Positions 25,334-32,708 are shown, counted from the first letter of the stretch. The stretch: 32,896 nt of DNA from Cryobacterium sp. (GCA_019638975.1 JAHBST010000013.1:1-32896); one strand, 5' to 3'. The notes: generated by a model from the letters alone, not told the origin. Program-made: numbers and translations.

Positions 25334-26365
25334 CTACGACGCGCTGATCGAGTGCCCCGCTGATCCCAATTGCCGAGTCGATTGCTCAACGCGCACAGCC
25401 ATAGCCGATTCGGCGATCTTGCCCCAGGCGCGCGGGTCGTATTGTTTCTTGTTCCCCACGTCGCCATCGACTTTGAGGACGCCGTCGTAATTTTTCAGCA
25501 TGTAGTCGGCGATCGAGCGGGTGAACGCGTATTGCGTGTCGGTGTCGACATTCATTTTGATGACGCCGTTGCGAACGGCGGTCGCGATTTCGTCGTCGCT
25601 CGAGCCGGATCCGCCGTGGAAGACGAGGTCGAGAGGGTTCGCGGCGGTTCCGAACTTCTCGGCGATGCCGGCCTGAATTTCCGCGAGAAGTTCCGGCTTC
25701 AACTTCACATTCCCCGGCGCGTACACACCATGAACGTTTCCGAATGTGAGGGCGGCCATGTACCGGCCGTTTTCGCCGAGTCCGAGCGCCTCGACAGTCT
25801 GGATGCCATCCGCGACCGTCGTGTAAAGGTGCTCGTTGATTTCGTGGCTCACGCCGTCCTCTTCTCCGCCGACCACGCCGATCTCCACTTCGAGGATGGC
25901 GTTGATCGCTTTCATGCGCGGGAGGAGTTCTTTCGCGATTTCGAGATTCTCTTTCAGGGGAACCGCCGAGCCGTCCCACATGTGCGATTGGAAGATCGGA
26001 TTCCTGCCCGCCTTGACCTCCGCCTCGGATGCCTCGATGAGCGGCATCACGAAACCGTCGAGCGCATCCTTCGGGCAGTGGTCGGTGTGCAGCGCGACCG
26101 TGATGGGGTAGTTCTTCGCGGCCTCGTGCGCGAAGGCCGCGAACGCGAGAGCTCCGGATGCCCGCGCCTTGACGGTTTGGCCGGCGAAGTAGTCGGCGCC
26201 CCCTGTCGTCACTTGGATGATGCCGTCCGAGCCTGCTTCCGTGAGCCCTTGAAGCACGGCGTTGATGGTTTGCGAGGAGGACACGTTGAACGCCGGATAG
26301 GCGAAGCCGTGAGCCTTTGCTTTGTCGAGCATCTCGGCGTACTGGTCGGGGGAGGCGACGGGCAT
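25334..26365 (-). CDS. fbaA: Class II fructose-bisphosphate aldolase
   Basis: This 343-residue zinc enzyme cleaves fructose 1,6-bisphosphate to glyceraldehyde 3-phosphate and dihydroxyacetone phosphate, and runs in reverse in gluconeogenesis. Zinc and catalytic residues are in ALHTDHCPKD (His93, Asp95, His96), VFHGGSGSS and KMNVDTDTQ, and the GEEDGV segment is present. The C terminus (YDPRAWGKIAESAMA) matches the family, so the extent to 25334 is secure. ATG 26365 has AAGGAG 6 bases upstream and a TACACT box at 26405-26400. It is divergent from glpX, the enzyme acting on the same bisphosphate, so the pair may share control. Confidence 0.95.
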   Translation of the reverse strand: MPVASPDQYAEMLDKAKAHGFAYPAFNVSSSQTINAVLQGLTEAGSDGIIQVTTGGADYFAGQTVKARASGALAFAAFAHEAAKNYPITVALHTDHCPKDALDGFVMPLIEASEAEVKAGRNPIFQSHMWDGSAVPLKENLEIAKELLPRMKAINAILEVEIGVVGGEEDGVSHEINEHLYTTVADGIQTVEALGLGENGRYMAALTFGNVHGVYAPGNVKLKPELLAEIQAGIAEKFGTAANPLDLVFHGGSGSSDDEIATAVRNGVIKMNVDTDTQYAFTRSIADYMLKNYDGVLKVDGDVGNKKQYDPRAWGKIAESAMAVRVEQSTRQLGSAGHSISAS

Positions 26366-26399
26366 GATGGCTCCTTGCGGTGGTCCTGAATGTACCTCC

Positions 26400-26405
26400 A
26401 GTGTA
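26400..26405 (-). promoter_or_regulatory. fbaA promoter -10 box
   Basis: TACACT on the minus strand lies 34 bases before the fbaA ATG, giving a leader of about 28 bases with an AAGGAG site. It is back to back with the glpX box 15 bases away. Confidence 0.45.
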
Positions 26406-26420
26406 TCGACGGGCACTCGA

Positions 26421-26426
26421 TAGGAT
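26421..26426 (+). promoter_or_regulatory. Leaderless-type promoter of glpX
   Basis: TAGGAT is followed by 6 bases and the GTG at 26433. No Shine-Dalgarno sequence is present. Confidence 0.45.
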
Positions 26427-26432
26427 TGCCTC

Positions 26433-27440
26433 GTGAATGAGTCGACGGACACTGGCGCCCTGTTTCTCCATCCCGATCGAAACCTCGCAATGGAGTTGGT
26501 GCGGGCGACGGAAGCGGCGTCGATCCGCGCGTGGCCCTTCATCGGCAAGGGCGACAAGATCGCGGCCGATGGCGCGGCCGTCGACGCGATGCGCAAATTC
26601 CTCGGCACCGTGAACTTCGACGGCGTCGTCGTCATTGGCGAGGGGGAGAAAGACCATGCCCCGATGCTCTACAACGGCGAGCATGTCGGAAATGGTCGGG
26701 GTCCCGCGTGCGACATCGCTGTCGATCCGATCGACGGCACGTCTCTTACTGCGGCGGGTCGCCAAAACGCGATTTCGGTCATTGCGGTCTCCGACCGGGG
26801 CAGCATGCTCGACGCTTCTTCCGTGTTCTATATGGACAAAATCGTGTCGGGACCCGAAGGCCACGGTGTTCTCGATCTGGAGAGGCCGATCGGCTACAAC
26901 ATCCGTGCGCTCGCGAAAGCTCTCGGCAAGGATGTCGGTGAAATGACGGTCGCCGTGCTCGACCGGCCCCGCCACATCCAGCTCATCGACGACATCCGCG
27001 CGGCGGGTGCAGGGACCCGGCTCATGCTCGATGGCGATGTGGCCGGTGGAATCAACGCCGCACGCTACGAAACCCGCATCGACTTGTGTGTGGGCATCGG
27101 CGGCAGCCCGGAAGGCATCACGACTGCGTGCGCGATCAAGGCGCTCGGCGGGTTCATGCAGGCCAGGCTCGCTCCGGGCACCGACGACGAGCGGCAGAAG
27201 GCGAAGGATGCGGGACTTGACCTCGACAAGGTCATGGATGCCGACGACATGGTCAAGGGCGACAATTCCTTCTTCGTCGCGACGGGAGTGACGGATGGCG
27301 GTCTCGTCGACGGCGTGCGGCGCCGGGGGCCGATCATCCGCACGGAGAGCATTGTGTTGCGCTCGCGATCGGGAACGATCCGACGCGTCATCGCGGAGCA
27401 CCTCGTGGAGAAGTGGCTCGGCGAGGATCTCACCGCCTAA
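26433..27440 (+). CDS. glpX: Class II fructose-1,6-bisphosphatase
   Basis: GlpX removes the 1-phosphate of fructose 1,6-bisphosphate, the committed gluconeogenic step; it is the main bisphosphatase of many actinobacteria. The 335-residue length is typical. Metal and substrate residues lie in VVIGEGEKDHAPML (about 66-79), VDPIDGTS (about 97-104) and MLDGDVAGGINAA (about 198-210). The FFVATGVTDG segment near the C terminus is also conserved. GTG 26433 is fixed by the TAGGAT box 6 bases upstream. The gene is followed by a perfect 21-bp inverted repeat that probably ends transcription. In M. tuberculosis glpX lies beside fumC in the same neighbourhood (from memory), so it has moved here. Confidence 0.96.
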   Translation: MNESTDTGALFLHPDRNLAMELVRATEAASIRAWPFIGKGDKIAADGAAVDAMRKFLGTVNFDGVVVIGEGEKDHAPMLYNGEHVGNGRGPACDIAVDPIDGTSLTAAGRQNAISVIAVSDRGSMLDASSVFYMDKIVSGPEGHGVLDLERPIGYNIRALAKALGKDVGEMTVAVLDRPRHIQLIDDIRAAGAGTRLMLDGDVAGGINAARYETRIDLCVGIGGSPEGITTACAIKALGGFMQARLAPGTDDERQKAKDAGLDLDKVMDADDMVKGDNSFFVATGVTDGGLVDGVRRRGPIIRTESIVLRSRSGTIRRVIAEHLVEKWLGEDLTA

Positions 27441-27471
27441 GCGCGTAGGTTTCGCAGACATCCTCAACGTC

Positions 27472-27524
27472 ACTTGCGAGTTGTGGCCCTTCAGGGCGCG
27501 CAGGAAGGGCCACAACTCGCAAGT
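27472..27524. repeat. Perfect 21-bp inverted repeat with 11-base loop
   Basis: The arms 27472-27492 and 27504-27524 are perfectly complementary; the left arm begins ACTTGCGAGTTG. The 11-base loop is GC-rich. It lies between the convergent glpX and DUF2087 genes, so it may stop transcripts from both sides, but it has no T tract on either strand. A REP-like dispersed palindrome is the main alternative. Confidence 0.8.
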
Positions 27525-27533
27525 CAGCTGGTG

Positions 27534-28016
27534 CTAGGCGCGGGAGTAGGTGGTTCCGGAAGGGGTTCGCAGTAGTAGCCCATCGTCGACGAGGCAGCGG
27601 CGAAGTGTTGCCACATCCGGGTGGAACGGTTCGAGGCGCTCGTTGACTTCAGGCTCGGTGAGAATCTCGTCGGGCCGGATCGCCTGTTCGACAACCCAGT
27701 CGAGCACGTCTCGGCGATCGGATGGGCGAACCGGATACTGCTCGATGCGGCCATCCCGGATAAAGCGATTCACCCCCTCGCGTTTCGGCTCGGCCGACTC
27801 TGCGAGCATGTTGGATGCCGCGTCGGCAACAAGCTCGAGCGAGCCGTCCGAGGCTTCGCAAATCAGTCCCGCGTTGCGCAGAGTTGTGGCCGCCCTCTCG
27901 TGCTTCTTCGGGCTCAGCCCCGCAGCATCGGGGAGCCCGAGAACCACTTCGGCATAAACACTGCGGGCATCCGCGTTGGCAAGGGCCGCGAGCGCTGCCC
28001 GCCACTCGTTCGTCAT
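27534..28016 (-). CDS. DUF2087 domain protein (winged-helix-like)
   Basis: This 160-residue protein has an N-terminal helical part resembling a winged-helix domain (about residues 1-65, including LSPKKHERAATTLRNAGLI). A C-terminal DUF2087 domain follows: NRFIRDGRIEQYPVRPSDRR at about 83-102, then EPEVNERLEPFHPDVATLRRCLVDDGLLLR. The DUF2087 role is unknown, though it often occurs with DNA-binding regions, so a regulatory function is plausible. ATG 28016 is placed 6 bases after a TACGAT box located just 5 bases beyond the rmuC stop. It ends 9 bases from the inverted repeat at 27472-27524. Confidence 0.82.
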   Translation of the reverse strand: MTNEWRAALAALANADARSVYAEVVLGLPDAAGLSPKKHERAATTLRNAGLICEASDGSLELVADAASNMLAESAEPKREGVNRFIRDGRIEQYPVRPSDRRDVLDWVVEQAIRPDEILTEPEVNERLEPFHPDVATLRRCLVDDGLLLRTPSGTTYSRA

Positions 28017-28022
28017 GCCGCC

Positions 28023-28028
28023 ATCGTA
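28023..28028 (-). promoter_or_regulatory. Leaderless-type promoter of the DUF2087 gene
   Basis: TACGAT on the minus strand is followed by 6 bases and the ATG at 28016, between rmuC and this gene. Confidence 0.45.
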
Positions 28029-28033
28029 GGTTT

Positions 28034-29353
28034 TTAATCGGCGAAATGCGCCGTGGTCGCGTCATCCTGGTCGGTGGTGAGTTCGAACGCGGTGAGTTCG
28101 CGCGGCGCCTCCTCGATGCCGGGCATGGTTCCGAGCACTTTGGACTCGTCCAGGGCGCCGAGTCGCCGCGCACTCGGCAACACCTGGCGCTCGAGCGATC
28201 CGACGAAAGTGTTGTAATCCTTGACGCTGCGCTCGATCGAGCGGCCGAGCTTCTCTACATGTTCGGAAAGTTTGGACAAGCGGCCGTAAAGCTCCTTGCT
28301 GAGGTCGAACAGGAGCTTCGCATCTTCCGTCAACACGTTCTGCTGCCACGAAAACGCGACAGTCTTGAGCACCGACCAGAGCGTCACGGGCGAGGCGAGA
28401 GCGACGCGTTTGCCGAACGCGTAATCCATGATCGAGGGGTCCGCTTCCATGGCGCTCGACACGAGCGACTCGCTCGGGATGAAGGCGATCACGAGCTCAG
28501 GAGAGGCATCGAGCCCGGCCCAATACTCCTTTCCCGCAAGCGTGTCGATGTGCGAGCGAAGAGCCTTGACGTGCTCCTTGATGAGGCGCTCACGTCGGGC
28601 GCCATCATCGCCGGTCGCCGTGATGGGGATGCCGCTCGCCTCGAGATAGGAGTTGAACGGCACTTTCGCATCGACCGCGATGTTCTTGCCGCCGGGCAAA
28701 TGCACGACCATGTCGGGTCGTCCGGCACCGGCATCCGAGGAAATGCTCGATTGTACGTCGAAGTCGACTCGCTCGATGAGGCCCGCCGCTTGCACGACGT
28801 TGCGCAATTGCGTCTCGCCCCACAGTCCGCGCGTGCTGTTGCTTTTGAGCGCCGCGGCAAGAGACTCGGCCGTGCTGCGCAATCGCTCTTCGGATTCGGT
28901 GGCCGTTTTCAATTGCTGGCTGAGTTCGCCGTGCTGCTGCTGGCGCTGCGTCTCCAATTCGGTGACCTTGTTCTGCATCGCCCTCAGGTTTTCCTGCACG
29001 GGCGTGAGCATTTGCAGGACCTTGCTTTCCGCGCGCTCCCGCTCTTGCTGGGCGGCCTGCTCCGCGCGCTGGCGCTCGAGGAGCTCGCGGTGCTGGTCGT
29101 TCAGGCTGCTGACTTGCTCTTTGAGAGCGACGGCGGTCGCTTGAACGGATGCGAGTTCGGATGCGAGTGCCGCTTGCGCTGCTTGCTCGGCGGAGCGCAA
29201 CTCGGCGAGAGCCGTCTCATGGCGTGCCTGAATCACCGCGGGGTCGTCGCCGCCTGTCGCCGCGCGGCGCAGTCGGCCGACGAGCCAGCCGATGACGACT
29301 CCGAGCACGATGCCGCATCCGAGCCCGATGATGAGCGCAATAAGTGGATCCAT
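28034..29353 (-). CDS. rmuC: DNA recombination protein RmuC homologue
   Basis: This 439-residue protein has one N-terminal membrane anchor (about residues 5-27), a long coiled coil (about 40-165, rich in Gln, Glu and Ala) and the RmuC nuclease-like domain (about 170-400). That domain contains the family segment STRGLWGETQLRNVVQAAGL, the PDMVVHLPGGKNIAVDAKVPFNSY core with its PD-(D/E)xK-like acidic and Lys residues, and VALASPVTLWSVLKTVAFSWQQ. RmuC limits recombination at inverted repeats and is thought to act as a nuclease. ATG 29353 is 6 bases after a CACACT box. The perfect inverted repeat 27472-27524 lies about 500 bases downstream of its stop, probably by coincidence. Confidence 0.92.
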   Translation of the reverse strand: MDPLIALIIGLGCGIVLGVVIGWLVGRLRRAATGGDDPAVIQARHETALAELRSAEQAAQAALASELASVQATAVALKEQVSSLNDQHRELLERQRAEQAAQQERERAESKVLQMLTPVQENLRAMQNKVTELETQRQQQHGELSQQLKTATESEERLRSTAESLAAALKSNSTRGLWGETQLRNVVQAAGLIERVDFDVQSSISSDAGAGRPDMVVHLPGGKNIAVDAKVPFNSYLEASGIPITATGDDGARRERLIKEHVKALRSHIDTLAGKEYWAGLDASPELVIAFIPSESLVSSAMEADPSIMDYAFGKRVALASPVTLWSVLKTVAFSWQQNVLTEDAKLLFDLSKELYGRLSKLSEHVEKLGRSIERSVKDYNTFVGSLERQVLPSARRLGALDESKVLGTMPGIEEAPRELTAFELTTDQDDATTAHFAD

Positions 29354-29359
29354 ATCCCC

Positions 29360-29365
29360 AGTGTG
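29360..29365 (-). promoter_or_regulatory. Candidate promoter of rmuC
   Basis: CACACT on the minus strand lies 6 bases before the ATG at 29353; the same layout precedes the aminotransferase gene at 11661. It is a weak -10 match. Confidence 0.3.
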
Positions 29366-29390
29366 GCAGGAGGAGCCGACAGCACCGTTG

Positions 29391-29765
29391 TTAGGCCTCG
29401 TGGCGAATGGGTGTCTGCTGGTAGAGCGCGAGCCGCCATCGCCCGCTCTCGCGCCGGTACACGCTCGACATGAGCGCGACGAACGGCGGTTCGCCGTCGC
29501 GGAAGCCGCGACCGGTGTAGCTAAGCGCGGCGGAGTCGGGCCCGAGCGGAATGACGCGCTCGCCGCCCAGTTCGTACGTCGTCCACGATGGCGCGTCGGC
29601 GAGCGAAGCGACGACGTCCTCGCGGTTCATGCCGACGCCGTGCGCGAGGATCATGATCCCGTCGTCGGTCATGATCGAGCCGTAGAACCGGTCACCGGTC
29701 CCATCGCACAGCGATCGCCATCCGTCGTGTTCCAGGCGAAGAAGTTCCTCGGCGAGTTCGGTCAT
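29391..29765 (-). CDS. NTF2-like (SnoaL/DUF4440-type) protein
   Basis: This 124-residue protein resembles the DUF4440 branch of the NTF2-like fold. A helical N terminus (ELAEELLRLEHDGWRSLCDGTGDRFY) is followed by strands GIMILAHGVGMNREDVVASLADAP and RWRLALYQQTPI, the usual cone-shaped pocket. Such proteins are small enzymes or ligand-binding domains, and no reaction can be named. ATG 29765 is chosen because it places the family helix at the N terminus; the frame is open upstream to 30149 but that part is shadow sequence of the exonuclease gene. It ends 37 bases before rmuC begins. A hairpin separates it from the upstream exonuclease gene. Confidence 0.8.
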   Translation of the reverse strand: MTELAEELLRLEHDGWRSLCDGTGDRFYGSIMTDDGIMILAHGVGMNREDVVASLADAPSWTTYELGGERVIPLGPDSAALSYTGRGFRDGEPPFVALMSSVYRRESGRWRLALYQQTPIRHEA

Positions 29766-29786
29766 CGTTCCACGATCACACGGATC

Positions 29787-29812
29787 CCGGGCCGGCTCAA
29801 GCCAGGCCCCGG
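29787..29812 (-). terminator. Possible hairpin terminator after the second DEDDh exonuclease gene
   Basis: CCGGGCC(GGC) and (GCC)AGGCCCCGG form an interrupted GC-rich stem with a TCAA loop in the 74-base gap between the exonuclease stop and the NTF2-like gene. There is no T tract. Confidence 0.35.
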
Positions 29813-29839
29813 ACGATGTCAGAACTGTCGACGGCCGAT

Positions 29840-30457
29840 TCAGCCGAGCGCCATACTGCGACGGTCGGCGGTCACCGCCGCGGCCGCAGGCCCGATCGCG
29901 CCCATCCGCTGGCTCGTGATCGTCGCGAGGTGCGGAAGATCCACGGCGTCGTGGCGTTTCGCGGCGTGCACGATGATCGCGGCGCAGGCTTCCGCGTCCG
30001 CGAGGGCATTGTGGTGATCGAAGTCTTCGAATCCTGCGGCCATCGCCGCGACCGGCAAGCGGTAGGAGTCGAGATGATAGGTACGTCGCGCGACTTGCAG
30101 ACTGCAGAGGTAGCGGAAGTCGGGGCAATCGACGAAGCTCGCTGCGCACGCGGCCGTGATGACGCCCATATCGAAGCCTGCATTGTGGGCTACGAGAGTG
30201 TCACCAGCGGCGAAAGCGACGAGGTCGGGAAGCTGTTCGCTCCAGAACGGCGCACCGTCGACATCCGGCGCCATGATTCCGTGGATGCGCGTATTCCACT
30301 CGTTGAATGCGTCGTAGCCGAGCGGAGGGTGGATGAGCCAGCCTGCGGTGTCGACGACTTTGCCGTCTCTGACTTTCACCATGCCCACCGAACACGCTGA
30401 AGCGCTATTCGAATTGGCCGTTTCGAAGTCGATGGCGGTGAAGTCGATGCCCATCAC
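29840..30457 (-). CDS. DEDDh 3'-5' exonuclease (DnaQ epsilon-like)
   Basis: This 205-residue protein is a second lone DEDDh exonuclease. The catalytic residues are in FTAIDFETANS (Asp and Glu at about 10 and 12), LVAHNAGFDMGV (Asp at about 96) and HNALADAEACA (His and Asp at about 149 and 154). It resembles DnaQ-like actinobacterial exonucleases used in DNA repair or RNA trimming, and is not closely similar to the one at 20665 outside the motifs. The start is GTG 30457 or the adjacent ATG 30454; ATG 30454 lies 6 bases after GACGAT, a weak -10. The divergent VOC gene lies 149 bases away. Confidence 0.87.
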   Translation of the reverse strand: MMGIDFTAIDFETANSNSASACSVGMVKVRDGKVVDTAGWLIHPPLGYDAFNEWNTRIHGIMAPDVDGAPFWSEQLPDLVAFAAGDTLVAHNAGFDMGVITAACAASFVDCPDFRYLCSLQVARRTYHLDSYRLPVAAMAAGFEDFDHHNALADAEACAAIIVHAAKRHDAVDLPHLATITSQRMGAIGPAAAAVTADRRSMALG

Positions 30458-30606
30458 CGCATCGTCTCACGCACGACCGACGGTCGGGTGCGCCACGCCC
30501 CCACTTCGTGAAAAATCCCCGCATCTCGTGCGCCGGGATCCGACTCATCACATCGTCGGTGTCGTCGGTGCGCGGTTGAATGAAGGTCCGGCAATGGGGA
30601 GGAAAC

Positions 30607-30987
30607 ATGTTTCTGGGTTTGCGCACCGTCATTTATCCGGCACCGGATCTCGCGGCGGCGAAGCAGTGGTGGACGAGCGTTCTGGGCATCGAGCCGTATT
30701 TCGACGAACAATTCTTCGTCGGCTTCAATCCCGGCGGTTACGAGTTGGGTCTCAACCCCAACGCGGATCCGGCGAACGGTGCCGTGAGCTATTGGGGAGT
30801 TGCGAACGCGGATGCCGCTTTCGCGGTGCTCCTCGACTCTGGAGCCACCGTGGTCGAGCCGATCGAGGAAGTAGGCGATGGGATCCGGATCGGCGCCGTG
30901 CGCGAGCCTTCCGGCGCGATCGTGGGCGTCATCGAGAACCCGGTCTTCGAGCTGCGGGAGGTGCCGTCGGAAGGGCCGGGCCGCTGA
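30607..30987 (+). CDS. VOC family (glyoxalase/bleomycin resistance-like) protein
   Basis: This 126-residue protein has the two-repeat VOC fold. The first module is FLGLRTVIYPAPDLAAAKQW with WWTSVLGIEPYFD, and the second is VSYWGVANADAAF ending in GAIVGVIENPVF. Members bind metals or small molecules and act as isomerases, dioxygenases or resistance proteins; here the metal residues are not a clear glyoxalase I set. ATG 30607 is chosen because GGGGAGG lies 5 bases upstream; an in-frame ATG at 30580 has none. It precedes ychF with a 56-base gap and probably has its own promoter. Confidence 0.82.
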   Translation: MFLGLRTVIYPAPDLAAAKQWWTSVLGIEPYFDEQFFVGFNPGGYELGLNPNADPANGAVSYWGVANADAAFAVLLDSGATVVEPIEEVGDGIRIGAVREPSGAIVGVIENPVFELREVPSEGPGR

Positions 30988-31029
30988 CAGCGTCGCGGCC
31001 GGCGATCGGGACGCGCATCCCGTAGCGGA

Positions 31030-31035
31030 TACGAT
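31030..31035 (+). promoter_or_regulatory. Candidate promoter of ychF
   Basis: TACGAT ends 8 bases before the GTG at 31044, implying a leader of one or two bases. An in-frame TTG begins at 31035, inside the box. Confidence 0.4.
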
Positions 31036-31043
31036 TGACCCCC

Positions 31044-32120
31044 GTGGCCCTCACTATCGCAATCGTCGGACTCCCGAACGTCGGCAAGTCGACCCTGTTC
31101 AACGCGCTCACGCGCAACCAGGTGCTCGCGGCGAACTATCCGTTCGCGACGATCGAGCCGAACATCGGCGTGGTGAACCTACCGGACGCGCGGCTGAACG
31201 TCCTCGCGGAACTCTTCGGCAGCGAGCGCATCCTTCCCGCGCCCGTCTCCTTCGTGGATATCGCCGGCATCGTGAAAGGTGCGAGCGAGGGCGAAGGGCT
31301 CGGCAACAAGTTCCTTGCGAACATCCGCGAGGCGGATGCGATTGCTGTCGTGTCGCGCGGGTTCGCCGACCCGGATGTGGTGCACGTCGAAGGCAAGGTC
31401 GATGCAGCATCCGATCTCGAGACAATTCACACCGAGCTGATCCTCGCCGATCTTCAAACGCTCGAGAAGGCGATCGAGCGCTACGAGAAGGAAGTGAAGA
31501 CGCGCCGCACCGAGCCGATCGTTTTGGAAGCGGCCAGGGCCGCTGCGGAATGGTTGAACTCGGGCAAGCCGCTCAGCGCGAGCGCGACGATCGACCTCTT
31601 CCTGATTCGCGAACTGGGCTTGCTGACAGCCAAGCCGATCATCTACGTGTTCAATGTTGATGAGGCGGTGCTCGGGGATGCGGCCTCGCTCGCCTCGCTC
31701 GCCGAGCTCGTCGCGCCGGCGAAGGCCGTGTTCCTTGATGCGAAGCTCGAGAGCGAACTCATCGATCTTGACCCGGGGGATGCCGCCGAGCTGCTCGCGT
31801 CGACCGGTCAAACCGAGAGCGGACTCGACCAGCTCGCCCGAATCGGCTTCGACACGCTCGGCCTGCAGACCTATTTGACGGCTGGACCGAAGGAATCTCG
31901 CGCGTGGACCATCCACAAGGGCTGGAAGGCACCGCAAGCTGCCGGCGTCATCCACACCGACTTCGAGAAGGGTTTCATCAAGGCCGAAGTGATTTCGTTC
32001 GATGACCTCGTCGCGACCGGATCGGTGCACGAAGCGCGCGCGAAAGGCAAGGCACGCATGGAGGGCAAGGACTACGTCATGCAGGATGGCGACGTCGTCG
32101 AGTTCCGCTTCAACAACTAG
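31044..32120 (+). CDS. ychF: Redox-regulated ATPase YchF (Obg family)
   Basis: YchF (human OLA1) is a ribosome-associated P-loop NTPase of the Obg group that prefers ATP over GTP and is tied to stress responses. The 358-residue protein has the P loop GLPNVGKST at residues 9-17, the G3 region FVDIAGIVKGASEGEGLGNKF, and NVDE in place of the GTP-specific NKxD motif, which explains the ATP preference. A central coiled coil and C-terminal TGS domain follow (AWTIHKGWKAPQAAGVIHTD). GTG 31044 gives the family-typical MALTIAIVGLPN start. The stop codon shares the CTAG tetranucleotide with the stop of the convergent DUF1801 gene. Confidence 0.96.
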   Translation: MALTIAIVGLPNVGKSTLFNALTRNQVLAANYPFATIEPNIGVVNLPDARLNVLAELFGSERILPAPVSFVDIAGIVKGASEGEGLGNKFLANIREADAIAVVSRGFADPDVVHVEGKVDAASDLETIHTELILADLQTLEKAIERYEKEVKTRRTEPIVLEAARAAAEWLNSGKPLSASATIDLFLIRELGLLTAKPIIYVFNVDEAVLGDAASLASLAELVAPAKAVFLDAKLESELIDLDPGDAAELLASTGQTESGLDQLARIGFDTLGLQTYLTAGPKESRAWTIHKGWKAPQAAGVIHTDFEKGFIKAEVISFDDLVATGSVHEARAKGKARMEGKDYVMQDGDVVEFRFNN

Positions 32121-32560
32121 CGGGCGGCGCCCGCGGCTTTGCGAATCTGCTCCGCGATCGTTTTCTTCGTCGTGGGTGTCAGCGCGAGGACAGCGAACGA
32201 CGTCGCCCACAGGTCGCCGTCATCCAGTTGCGCTGACTCCTCGAATCCGAGCGTCGCGAACCGCTGTGCGAACTTCGAGGCGGGTTTGAAGAAGACGACC
32301 ACTTTGCCTTCGTCGTCTGCGTACGACGGAAATCCGTACCACGTCTTCCGTTGCAAATGGGGTGCCACTTCGCTGACGATCGCATCGATTCCTTCCGCGA
32401 GAATGCGGTCGTCATCCGGCAGGGCGGCGATCGCTTCTCGCAGCGCCTCTTCGCCCGCCGCGCGATTCTTGCCCGCCTTCTCTTGCGCCCGCAGCTCGGC
32501 TGCACGTTGCTTGACTGCGTCGCGTTCGTCCTTGGACAGTCCGCTGCTCTTCTCCGCCAT
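32117..32560 (-). CDS. DUF1801 (YdhG-like) protein
   Basis: This 147-residue protein has a charged helical N terminus (about 1-50, rich in Lys, Glu and Ala) followed by a DUF1801 domain. That domain includes the EVAPHLQRKTWYGFPSYADDEGKVVVFFKP stretch (about 65-92), with the family pattern of a short helix, WYGFP and beta strand, and KFAQRFATLGFEESAQLDDG. Related proteins belong to the YdhG/YjbR-like fold and have no established enzyme activity. ATG 32560 has AAAGGA about 7 bases upstream. The gene ends convergently on ychF with overlapping stop codons. A TAACGT box at 32613-32608 on the minus strand could be its promoter. Confidence 0.82.
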   Translation of the reverse strand: MAEKSSGLSKDERDAVKQRAAELRAQEKAGKNRAAGEEALREAIAALPDDDRILAEGIDAIVSEVAPHLQRKTWYGFPSYADDEGKVVVFFKPASKFAQRFATLGFEESAQLDDGDLWATSFAVLALTPTTKKTIAEQIRKAAGAAR

Positions 32561-32673
32561 GTCATGATCCTTTCGGCTACGAGGGTGGCCTCAACCGGCC
32601 GACTTCCACGTTAGGCGAGCCAGGACGGATGCGCGTCTCGAATCCTGATCGAATCACTGTCGATCCCGACGGG

Positions 32674-32679
32674 TAGCCT
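32674..32679 (+). promoter_or_regulatory. Candidate -10 box of the Ppx/GppA gene
   Basis: TAGCCT lies 29 bases before the ATG at 32709, giving a leader of about 23 bases that contains the GAGGAG ribosome binding site at 32697-32702. Confidence 0.4.
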
Positions 32680-32708
32680 CGACCTACGCGCACAGTGAGG
32701 AGCCCCGG

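Noticed and set aside
25317..25490. Short plus-strand frame starting in the stop of the pseudokinase gene, at first taken for the remnant of a response regulator
   Set aside because: It overlaps the 3' end of fbaA on the opposite strand, and the translation has no receiver or LuxR motif.
25386..27515. Long minus-strand open frame (709 codons) through glpX and fbaA
   Set aside because: It runs antisense to glpX and out of frame through fbaA. Its Arg-rich product is typical of shadow frames in GC-rich DNA, and both real genes have full family motifs.
27815..29473. 552-codon plus-strand frame opposite rmuC and the DUF2087 gene
   Set aside because: It is antisense to two recognised genes, with low-complexity Arg and Ala-rich translation and no motif.
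31007..31022. CGGGA-N6-TCCCG hairpin before ychF
   Set aside because: A 5-bp stem is common by chance in this composition, and it lies just before the ychF -10 box rather than after a gene that needs a terminator.
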